Translations under genes and position numbers: made by a program
Source: DATHNF01 sp035486285
GTDB taxonomy: Bacteria > Patescibacteriota > Saccharimonadia > Saccharimonadales > UBA4665
Reading direction: 5' to 3'
Assembly (NCBI GenBank): GCA_035486285.1
Contig: DATHNF010000044.1
Coordinates: forward strand, 1 to 18,210
DNA: 18,210 bases
Shown: in pieces, positions 6,686-12,515 of the stretch
How the letters are laid out: every line of letters starts with the position of its first letter
Numbering within the stretch: the stretch's first letter is position 1
The notes under the pieces: model-generated
Seen by the model: only the letters and a program-made list of their open reading frames with translations
Database searches by the model: none
What the model was told of the DNA's origin: nothing

Positions 6686-7966
6686 ATGAGTTTTGTTGAC
6701 AAAGTAACAGTAAGCGTTATAGCAGGCAAGGGCGGTGATGGCAAACTGAGCTTCCGGCGCGAGAAGTTTATTGACAAAGGCGGCCCAAACGGCGGTGACG
6801 GCGGTGACGGCGGTGACGTCGTCTTGCTAGCTAGCAACAATCAGCACACCTTGGCGGCTTTTCGCTACCAGAAAGAAATCAAGGCCGAAGCTGGCCGGCC
6901 CGGCGACACCAGTAATATGCATGGCCGCAGCGCTCCGGATCTGATTGTAGCCGTACCGGTCGGCACCATGGTTACGACTGCTGACGGCACCGTAATAGCT
7001 GACCTGGTTGAAGATGGTGAGCGTGTGGTTATCGCCAAAGGAGGCCGCGGGGGTTTCGGTAATGCGCATTTCGTTTCGTCACGGCGCCAAGCGCCCAAGT
7101 TTGCCGAGAAGGGTGAACCCGGCGAAGTATTCGAGCTCCAGTTTGAGCTCAAAATGATCGCCGACGTTGGCCTAATCGGCCTGCCAAACGCCGGTAAATC
7201 CACATTACTTAGCAAGTTAAGTAATGCTCGTCCTGAGATTGCTGACTACCCGTTCACGACACTGACGCCTAATCTTGGGGTGGTCGATATCGATAAAGAC
7301 ACAAGCGTGCTCTTCGCCGACATTCCCGGCCTTATCGAAGGTGCTGCTGATGGCAAAGGCCTGGGCCATGACTTCTTGCGCCATGTTGAACGTACAGCAG
7401 TAATCCTGCATCTTATAGACGCCTATACCGAAAATGTCGCGAGCGTCTACCAGACAGTCAAAGCCGAGCTGGAAGCCTATCAGCCGGAACTCATCAAGCG
7501 GCCCGAAATAGTGGCTCTTACCAAAGTCGAAGGCCTGGATAACGAAATCATTGACGATCTGATGTCCCAATTAGAGCAGGTAACCCCCAAGCGCACGCCG
7601 ATTTATGCTATCTCGGCCCAGTCCGGCGAAGGATTGTCACCCCTGTTATTCGCCATCAAAGATGCTGTGCAGGCAGTCCGCGCCTTACCTCCTGACGAAG
7701 TTGAAACACCCAAGATTCCGGTACTAACGTTGACTGACACTTCTGCTGGCTGGCAAGTCAAGAAGCAGGGTGACATCTTCCTCGTAACCGGCCCGAAGAT
7801 TGAGCAGTTCGCCCGGCGTACTGACTTTAGCAATGAAGAGGGTGTCCAACGTCTCCGCCACATTATGAAAAAAATGGGCATCCTCCACGAGCTTACCCGC
7901 CAAAATATCAAACCCGACCAAAGTATCCAGATTGGCTCCACTGAAGCCCACTGCTTCCCTTATTAA
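6686..7966 (+). CDS. obg: Obg family GTPase (CgtA)
   Basis: A 426-residue ribosome-associated GTPase needed for 50S assembly and stress control. The N-terminal Obg fold starts at SFVDKVTVSVIAGKGGDG and contains glycine-rich loops (GGPNGGDGGDGGD, KGGRGGFGN). The G domain has G1 GLPNAGKST (165-173), the G2 threonine in YPFTT, G3 DIPG (212-215) and, in the G4 position, TKVE (279-282) instead of NKxD. A C-terminal OCT domain begins near residue 350. A start at 6647 is in frame, but family homology begins at the ATG at 6686, where the -10 box also places the transcript start. The G4 change is the one oddity. It converges with the minus-strand gene at 7984 with 17 bases between. Confidence 0.95.
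   Translation: MSFVDKVTVSVIAGKGGDGKLSFRREKFIDKGGPNGGDGGDGGDVVLLASNNQHTLAAFRYQKEIKAEAGRPGDTSNMHGRSAPDLIVAVPVGTMVTTADGTVIADLVEDGERVVIAKGGRGGFGNAHFVSSRRQAPKFAEKGEPGEVFELQFELKMIADVGLIGLPNAGKSTLLSKLSNARPEIADYPFTTLTPNLGVVDIDKDTSVLFADIPGLIEGAADGKGLGHDFLRHVERTAVILHLIDAYTENVASVYQTVKAELEAYQPELIKRPEIVALTKVEGLDNEIIDDLMSQLEQVTPKRTPIYAISAQSGEGLSPLLFAIKDAVQAVRALPPDEVETPKIPVLTLTDTSAGWQVKKQGDIFLVTGPKIEQFARRTDFSNEEGVQRLRHIMKKMGILHELTRQNIKPDQSIQIGSTEAHCFPY
6791..6817 (+). repeat. Three tandem 9-base repeats inside obg
   Basis: GGCGGTGAC occurs three times without interruption, encoding GGDGGDGGD in the glycine-rich Obg fold. It preserves the reading frame and could change copy number by slippage. Confidence 0.85.
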
Positions 7967-7975
7967 ATACTAAAC

Positions 7976-8004
7976 AAAAGTAGCTAGCTGCCTACCGAAG
8001 CTAG
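7976..8004 (-). terminator. Possible weak terminator of the 168-aa protein gene
   Basis: On the minus strand CTAGCT (8004-7999) and AGCTAG (7989-7984) pair around a 9-base loop, followed by CTACTTTT. The stem is short, overlaps the stop codon, and the T run is brief. Confidence 0.25.
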
Positions 8005-8490
8005 TGAAGCACGGGCGAGTACTGGTTCTGCAGGATCCTCTAACGTACTGACAATAGAGCGTAGCGCCGGCATAAAAGCTGGCCCATAAGCGTGACGCTC
8101 CCCCGGAGCCCAATCAGCATTCCCTTGCTCAGTGTAATGCCCTTGAGCTATGACTTCTCTGTCTAAGAGCAGCCGACTGCCGTTTCTCAAAAGGCTTAGG
8201 TCACGCTCCCCCGTCAGCTTCAATGGACGGCGCGCATGAATAGTGTTGTCCGACTCCGCAGTTAGCAGACCTAAGAACGCATTGCCGGCGTAGTGAATAC
8301 TACTCTCTGAATCCAGAGTGCCGAGACGATTCTCATCCTTCAGTCTGCGCAACCATGAGCCTTCTAGCTGGTATCTTCCCTCGGCGACCGCGCGGTTTAG
8401 CAAGCTAAAACTAAGAGTAGCAGCTCGCGCCTCAGCTTCTGATACAAGCGAGAGCTGTATAGATCCATCGTCCAATCTCTCGAAGTCCAT
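7984..8490 (-). CDS. Unrecognised 168-aa protein
   Basis: I do not recognise this protein. It begins MDFERLDDGSIQLSL and has no membrane segment or signal peptide. It alternates short polar and hydrophobic stretches (LSFSLLNRAVAEGRYQLEG, LLLDREVIAQGHYTEQG) with several DG/NG/EG turns, suggesting a mixed beta/alpha cytoplasmic protein. A TTG codon at 8505 would extend it by five residues, but the promoter's -10 lies in that extension, so the ATG at 8490 is the start. That the promoter fits this frame supports it as a real gene. It is the last of three minus-strand genes, each with its own promoter. Function is unknown. Confidence 0.7.
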   Translation of the reverse strand: MDFERLDDGSIQLSLVSEAEARAATLSFSLLNRAVAEGRYQLEGSWLRRLKDENRLGTLDSESSIHYAGNAFLGLLTAESDNTIHARRPLKLTGERDLSLLRNGSRLLLDREVIAQGHYTEQGNADWAPGERHAYGPAFMPALRSIVSTLEDPAEPVLARASLASVGS

Positions 8491-8496
8491 AATATA

Positions 8497-8525
8497 ACTA
8501 TACAACTAGTGCGGTATAGCCGCAA
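8497..8525 (-). promoter_or_regulatory. Promoter of the 168-aa protein gene
   Basis: On the minus strand: TTGCGG (8525-8520), 17-base spacer, TATAGT (8502-8497), then 6 bases to the ATG at 8490. Both boxes and spacing are good, and the message should be leaderless. Confidence 0.65.
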
Positions 8526-8555
8526 ACAGGCCGAAAAGGACTTTGCTCACGGTAC

Positions 8556-9293
8556 TTACGCCGAAAGCTGGAGCAGCTGCAGCAACTTTTCGCGCCAAGT
8601 TTTGGCGAATAGGTGGCCAGGGCAGACCGTTTTGTCATTGACGCTGCAATGGCCGACAATATTGTCAGGCTTGATGGTAGGGTAGCGCTGCTTGATGAGG
8701 CGAGCAACTGAACTCAGTGCCGAATCAGCCGGCTCTTTATTTGTTAAGTCGTCATCGAAGCAGATACCGATACTGCAGGTGTTGATATCCCAATTGCCAG
8801 CGTGCCAGCCTATAGCGGCGTCCGGCAGAATTTGTTCTGCCATGCCATTATGCCTGATGAGCCAGTGGTAACCCCAGAAGACTTGCTTGCCTTGGTAGAA
8901 GTGGTTCGACCAGACTGGCTGGCCTTTGAAACGTTTTTCGCGGGGGTTTGTTGGGTCGGCATAGTACATACCATAGATTCTTAGCAGCTGCATGGCGTTG
9001 AGGCGTTCTAGCCGCATACCTGGTTGGTTTTTGGTGTGGTGAATCACGATGGTATCAATGGGCTGGCGCTCTCTGTCCAGATTGTCGCCCTGAGTGGCTA
9101 AAGGGATCGTGCCTGCCCGCAGGGCGTGCTCCACTGCATCATAGGCTTCGGCTTTTATGGATGTATGCTCTACCTGCCCCGGGGTTTGTTCGGCCAGTCT
9201 CTCCAAGCGCCGGAAATCCTCTTGGATATAGATATACCAATCAGGCTGCTTCAGTGCATTGTCCCACAATGCTTCATCAATATAATGAGCCAT
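8556..9293 (-). CDS. N-acetylmuramoyl-L-alanine amidase (PGRP/amidase_2 fold)
   Basis: A 245-residue zinc amidase of the T7 lysozyme/AmpD/PGRP type, which cuts between muramic acid and the stem peptide. The first 75 residues are a charged helical region with no signal peptide. The catalytic domain shows IVIHHT (H85/H86, zinc), GYHWLIRHNG (Y142, matching the active-site Tyr), IGWHAGNW, SIGICF, and GHCSVNDKTVCPG (zinc ligands H215 and C224, with K221 matching the catalytic Lys of T7 lysozyme). All key residues are present. The lack of a signal peptide suggests a cytoplasmic recycling role or non-Sec export; which one cannot be told here. The extended -10 upstream fits the ATG at 9293. Confidence 0.9.
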   Translation of the reverse strand: MAHYIDEALWDNALKQPDWYIYIQEDFRRLERLAEQTPGQVEHTSIKAEAYDAVEHALRAGTIPLATQGDNLDRERQPIDTIVIHHTKNQPGMRLERLNAMQLLRIYGMYYADPTNPREKRFKGQPVWSNHFYQGKQVFWGYHWLIRHNGMAEQILPDAAIGWHAGNWDINTCSIGICFDDDLTNKEPADSALSSVARLIKQRYPTIKPDNIVGHCSVNDKTVCPGHLFAKTWREKLLQLLQLSA

Positions 9294-9299
9294 ACTAGT

Positions 9300-9308
9300 A
9301 TCCTAGCA
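9300..9308 (-). promoter_or_regulatory. Extended -10 of the amidase gene
   Basis: Minus strand TGcTAGGAT (9308-9300), 6 bases before the ATG at 9293. The hexamer matches 4 of 6 consensus bases but has the TGn extension. No clear -35. Confidence 0.4.
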
Positions 9309-9340
9309 AACTGTTTAGTGGACGATACTAAAACAAGCTA

Positions 9341-9595
9341 TTATGCTCTGGGGTTTAAAGCGGCCCAACCTATTTTCCCTACCCGTTGTATTAATTCATC
9401 TACAGCGACTTCATGTAGCACCGATAGTTCGGGGCCTGAACTTCTCTCCAATACATATTTTAGTCCGAGGCCTGGCAATCCAACGAGTTGAGGGCGGAGT
9501 TGTTGGCGCTCAGCTTCTCTTTCTTGCTCAGATGGAATATGTCTCATAGCTGCCGTTACATCAAGAAATGTAGAAAAAGAACTCTCTCTAGCCAT
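9341..9595 (-). CDS. Unrecognised 84-aa protein
   Basis: A small protein beginning MARESSFSTFLDVTAAM and ending KIGWAALNPRA. The middle is charged and helix-prone (SEQEREAERQQL), then a glycine/leucine turn (LVGLPGLGLKYVLE) and a second helix (LHEVAVDELIQRVG). No membrane segment. I do not recognise the family. The case for a real gene rests on the promoter: a good -35/-10 pair sits 6 bases before the ATG, as for its neighbours. It lies between the amidase gene (47 bases downstream of its stop) and the divergent sbcB gene. Plus-strand open frames over the same bases lack a comparable promoter or recognisable motif. Confidence 0.65.
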   Translation of the reverse strand: MARESSFSTFLDVTAAMRHIPSEQEREAERQQLRPQLVGLPGLGLKYVLERSSGPELSVLHEVAVDELIQRVGKIGWAALNPRA

Positions 9596-9601
9596 GATCT
9601 A

Positions 9602-9630
9602 ATTATCTAGTATGTTTGCGCAGAAAACAA
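9602..9630 (-). promoter_or_regulatory. Promoter of the 84-aa protein gene
   Basis: Minus strand TTGTTT (9630-9625), 17-base spacer, GATAAT (9607-9602), then 6 bases to the ATG at 9595. It diverges from the sbcB promoter within a 102-base intergenic region. Confidence 0.65.
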
Positions 9631-9677
9631 TTGTACAAACATGGCAAAAGAAGCTTCAGAGAAAATTAATCACAGAG

Positions 9678-9686
9678 TGCTACACT
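9678..9686 (+). promoter_or_regulatory. Extended -10 of sbcB
   Basis: TGcTACACT ends 11 bases before the ATG at 9698, giving a leader of only about 5 bases. No -35 or Shine-Dalgarno is evident. Confidence 0.4.
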
Positions 9687-9697
9687 GGTAATTACCT

Positions 9698-11149
9698 ATG
9701 GCTGCCAGCTTCTTTTTCTATGATCTAGAGACGAGCGGGTTCAGTCCGCGGGCGGCGCGGGTGATGCAGTTTGCTGGCCAACGCACGGATATGAACCTCA
9801 AGCCAGTCGGTGAGCCAATCAATGTGCTCATTAAGTTGACGCCGGATGTTTTGCCGGAACCAGACGCCGTGCTCATCACGGGCATCACGCCGCAGCAGAC
9901 GCTGGCTGATGGATTGACCGAGGCGGAGTTCCTGAAACTTTTCTATAACGAGATCGTTAAGCCCAATACCATTTTCGTGGGCTTCAATAGTATACGGTTC
10001 GATGATGAGTTCATGCGGTTTCTCAATTACCGGAATTTCTACGATGCTTATGAATGGCAGTGGAAGGATGGTTGCTCGCGCTGGGATCTACTCGATGTGG
10101 TGCGCATGACACGGGCTCTACGGCCGGAAGGTATTGAATGGCCGTTCGCGCCTAACGGCAAGCCGGCAAACCGATTGGAGTTTTTGACAAAAGTTAACAA
10201 GTTAAGTCATGATAGCGCGCACGACGCCTTAAGCGATGTTCAGGCTACTATCGCTGTCGCCAAACTAGTTCGTGATAGACAAACAGATCTGTTCGAGTAC
10301 CTGCTCGCTATGCGTGATAAGAAAAAAGTGGCCGAGCTGGTGCTCAAAGGCGTGCCCTTCGTCTATACTTCGGGTCGCTATAGCAGCGAATACTTACATA
10401 CCACGGCGGCGGTATTGCTTGCCAAGCATCCAGCCCAAGACGCGGCGTTGGTTTATGATTTGCGGGTTGACCCGACGCCTTTCCTGGGCATGAGCGTTGA
10501 TGAAATCGTGGCAGCCTGGAAGTTCACCAAAGACCCTGAAGCATTACGTCTGCCCGTCAAGACGCTGAAGTATAACCGCTGTCCGGCCGTAGCACCACTC
10601 GGCGTTATCAAAGCTAAGGCCACGCAGGAGCGTCTGCAACTATCACTCCAGACGATAGCTAAACATCTGAAGTTGCTCCAAGCGCAACAAGCAGATTTTG
10701 CCGGCAAAGTCTCTCGTGCCATTACTCGCTTAGACGAAGCTCGTGAGCGTACTCAGACTGCCCTGGTTGATGACGAGCTGACCGCTGACGAGCGGTTGTA
10801 TGATGGCTTCATTGGCAATGATGATAAGGTGACCATGCGGGCAATCCGGGCGTCCGAACCGGCCGGGCTGACGCAGCTTGCGAGCAACCTTCGCGATAGC
10901 CGCCTGCAAAGCCTGCTACCGTTATACAAAGCTCGTAATTATCCCAAAGCCTTGACGCCAGATGAGCGGGCCGTCTGGGATGCGTTTATCGAGAAGAAGC
11001 TGTTAGGTGGCGACCAAGAGGGCCGTCTGGCCAAATATTTCATCCGCCTGCAAGAACTGGCAGCCGATAAACCAACGACCAAGCAACAATACCTTCTAGA
11101 AGAATTACGTCTTTACGGCGAGTCAATTATGCCTTCAGAAGCCGCTTGA
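9698..11149 (+). CDS. sbcB: Exonuclease I (3'-5' ssDNA exonuclease)
   Basis: A 483-residue DnaQ/DEDDh exonuclease close in length to E. coli ExoI (475). ExoI degrades single-stranded DNA processively from the 3' end and trims ends in repair and recombination. DEDDh residues are visible: D9 and E11 in YDLETSG, D102/D103 in NSIRFDDEFM, and H175 and D180 in HDALSDVQATIAVAKLV. ExoI-specific stretches are conserved: AVLITGITPQ, YRNFYDAYEWQW, SRWDLLDVVRMTRALRPEGI. The region after about 200 corresponds to the SH3-like and C-terminal helical parts of ExoI, with good colinearity. It is a single gene divergent from the 84-aa gene. Confidence 0.95.
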   Translation: MAASFFFYDLETSGFSPRAARVMQFAGQRTDMNLKPVGEPINVLIKLTPDVLPEPDAVLITGITPQQTLADGLTEAEFLKLFYNEIVKPNTIFVGFNSIRFDDEFMRFLNYRNFYDAYEWQWKDGCSRWDLLDVVRMTRALRPEGIEWPFAPNGKPANRLEFLTKVNKLSHDSAHDALSDVQATIAVAKLVRDRQTDLFEYLLAMRDKKKVAELVLKGVPFVYTSGRYSSEYLHTTAAVLLAKHPAQDAALVYDLRVDPTPFLGMSVDEIVAAWKFTKDPEALRLPVKTLKYNRCPAVAPLGVIKAKATQERLQLSLQTIAKHLKLLQAQQADFAGKVSRAITRLDEARERTQTALVDDELTADERLYDGFIGNDDKVTMRAIRASEPAGLTQLASNLRDSRLQSLLPLYKARNYPKALTPDERAVWDAFIEKKLLGGDQEGRLAKYFIRLQELAADKPTTKQQYLLEELRLYGESIMPSEAA

Positions 11150-11160
11150 GTGTCAATATT

Positions 11161-11370
11161 TCAGCGAAGAGATAAACGGTGATGCAGCTGGCTGGCAGGT
11201 AGTGGCTGGCGAAGTGACTGCTTGCCCAGCGCCACGAAACGGTGCAACTGCAAATAAGGCCTGATAATAATGGCTGCTGCTAGCAGTACTGGCGTCATAA
11301 TCAGCCAAGCTACGAAAGAGATTTCAATATTAGTTCCCGGAATAATCCCCAGGACAAAAAAACTGTACAT
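11161..11370 (-). CDS. Small membrane protein of 69 aa
   Basis: The N-terminus MYSFFVLGIIPGTNIEISF is followed by one strong membrane segment (about residues 18-37, FVAWLIMTPVLLAAAIIIRP) and a basic tail (LHRFVALGKQSLRQ). The IPGTNIEISF start resembles small hypothetical membrane proteins I associate with Saccharibacteria, though no function is known to me. TAGGGG (11382-11377) sits 6 bases before the ATG and a near-consensus promoter lies just upstream, both supporting a real and probably well-expressed gene. It converges on sbcB with 11 bases between stops. Confidence 0.75.
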   Translation of the reverse strand: MYSFFVLGIIPGTNIEISFVAWLIMTPVLLAAAIIIRPYLQLHRFVALGKQSLRQPLPASQLHHRLSLR

Positions 11371-11405
11371 GTGGTGCCCCTACTACATTTGTCGATTTGA
11401 ATTTG

Positions 11406-11433
11406 ATTATACACTTAATTGCTAGTATGTCAA
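11406..11433 (-). promoter_or_regulatory. Near-consensus promoter of the 69-aa membrane protein
   Basis: Minus strand TTGACA (11433-11428), 16-base spacer, TATAAT (11411-11406). Both hexamers are exact consensus, the strongest promoter in the window. Predicted start near 11399, leader about 29 bases. Confidence 0.75.
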
Positions 11434-11498
11434 TAATATTCTATTTGAGCTTATGCTTGTTGTGGTTTTCGTTACGATATCGTGCGGAATTTTATAGG

Positions 11499-11562
11499 GG
11501 GTCTCAGGACTTCGTTAGGAGATAGCTGATTGTGCGTAATACTACGCTATGCGTATAGACCC
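11499..11562 (+). other. Possible structured segment upstream of the 271-aa gene
   Basis: GGGTCT (11499-11504) can pair with AGACCC (11557-11562), enclosing a hairpin GCGTA-ATAC-TACGC. It lies in the 251-base gene-poor gap 11371-11621. Which strand is transcribed is unknown and no known RNA family was recognised. Confidence 0.25.
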
Positions 11563-11577
11563 GTTGCTAGTTTGCTG

Positions 11578-11583
11578 TACACT
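11578..11583 (+). promoter_or_regulatory. Possible -10 of the 271-aa protein gene
   Basis: TACACT at 11578-11583, the same hexamer as at sbcB, predicts transcription from about 11590. No -35 at the right spacing. Confidence 0.3.
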
Positions 11584-11593
11584 ACCCATTAAG

Positions 11594-11608
11594 TTGCATT
11601 GTATGCAA
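11594..11608 (+). repeat. Inverted repeat adjoining a Shine-Dalgarno
   Basis: TTGCAT-TGT-ATGCAA, perfect 6-base arms. The right arm runs into the ribosome site AAAGGAG (11607-11613), and the dyad lies close to the possible transcription start. It could be an operator or a hairpin that affects translation. Confidence 0.5.
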
Positions 11609-11613
11609 AGGAG
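11607..11613 (+). promoter_or_regulatory. Shine-Dalgarno that fixes the start of the 271-aa protein
   Basis: AAAGGAG, 8 bases before the ATG at 11622. It overlaps the upstream in-frame GTG at 11613, ruling that codon out as the likely start. Confidence 0.7.
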
Positions 11614-11621
11614 TGAAAGAA

Positions 11622-12437
11622 ATGGCTAGGAACCGATCAGGGCATTTAGCTAGAAATCGCTTACAACATAAACCTCGATATGACCAACCAAAAGCCTTTA
11701 TACCCACTGTCTCAGTAGAGCGGCCGGTGGTTTGGGAAGACGAAACTGATAAGAAGGGCTATTGGAATAGTATTCATAGGGCCCTTGGAAGAACCTCGAT
11801 GCGCGGCGAGCAACGCCGCCAGCATCCCGTACGGCCTGAACGACTGAGTATTATACAGTTGAGACAGAGCGTACTAAGTGACATATCTAGCGAGCTATTG
11901 CGCCACGACCAGCGGCAGGAGGCTATGGAGCGGCTTGCGGGTTGTTTGCAAGAGCGGCTATACCAGCTATTGAAGGGCACGCCCGATAAACTGGTGATGC
12001 AGGTTGGAAGTTTAGCGTGCTTTAGGGAGCCGATTGGACGTGCTAAAACTGGTCGTGAGCAGCAAGCCATTGGTGTAGAGCCAGCGGGCTGGCGTGGCTT
12101 CCGGGCTAAATATCCCGTACGGGATGGCAGTGGTGGTATAACGGCTTTACGCCAGTTAGCACTCGAAGGAGCGTTATATGATGAAGCAATTGATGACACT
12201 AATCCGTGGTTTGAGGCGGAGGAAATTATTGGTGATCCATACGTTGCTATTATCAGGAATCGGAAACCCGTACGAATTACGCCGCGGAAACTTTCTGATA
12301 TTGGGTCAAACCTGAATAATGATAGTCAGTTTCCGGATGACCTAATCCTGGGCGATCCTGTCCTTACGCTACAGGCTGGACCACGTCCCGAGGATAGGAT
12401 AGTGTATCCCGTGCGCGACCTGGCGTTCGCAGTATAA
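11622..12437 (+). CDS. Unrecognised basic 271-aa protein with repeated PVR motifs
   Basis: I do not recognise this protein. Its N-terminus is very basic (MARNRSGHLARNRLQHKPR). The middle is a charged helix-rich region (RLSIIQLRQSVLSDISSEL, then MERLAGCLQERLYQLLKG). The C-terminal half has an acidic patch (YDEAIDDTNPWFEAEEIIG) and two similar segments, GDPYVAIIRN and GDPVLTLQAG. The tripeptide PVR occurs four times (HPVRP, YPVRD, KPVRI, YPVRD). No signal peptide or membrane segment. Codon use looks less GCC/GGC-dominated than in the flanking genes, which could mean recent acquisition or simply weak expression. The Shine-Dalgarno supports the start. A nucleic-acid-binding role is possible from the basic N-terminus only. 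Confidence 0.7.
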   Translation: MARNRSGHLARNRLQHKPRYDQPKAFIPTVSVERPVVWEDETDKKGYWNSIHRALGRTSMRGEQRRQHPVRPERLSIIQLRQSVLSDISSELLRHDQRQEAMERLAGCLQERLYQLLKGTPDKLVMQVGSLACFREPIGRAKTGREQQAIGVEPAGWRGFRAKYPVRDGSGGITALRQLALEGALYDEAIDDTNPWFEAEEIIGDPYVAIIRNRKPVRITPRKLSDIGSNLNNDSQFPDDLILGDPVLTLQAGPRPEDRIVYPVRDLAFAV

Positions 12438-12484
12438 AAGCAATATTGGGTGATTGGGGGCTCGATTTTTTGTTGATTTCCCTG

Positions 12485-12490
12485 TATAAT
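12485..12490 (+). promoter_or_regulatory. -10 element of uvrA
   Basis: TATAAT at 12485-12490, preceded directly by TG. The predicted start near 12497 leaves a short leader holding GAGAGGAAGG. No SOS-box-like site was recognised and no clear -35. Confidence 0.5.
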
Positions 12491-12515
12491 TGGTCGACTT
12501 GAGAGGAAGGTTTGC

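Noticed and set aside
9126..9491. 121-codon plus-strand open frame
   Set aside because: Overlaps the amidase N-terminus and the 84-aa gene, both of which have their own promoters on the opposite strand; no promoter or Shine-Dalgarno of its own.
11613..11621. GTG start for the 271-aa protein
   Set aside because: The codon overlaps the Shine-Dalgarno AAAGGAG; the ATG at 11622 has correct spacing.
11824..12415. Recurring CCCGTACG as a CRISPR-like or direct repeat array
   Set aside because: The copies are irregularly spaced, only 8-11 bases long and in frame with repeated PVR residues, so they are explained by coding sequence.
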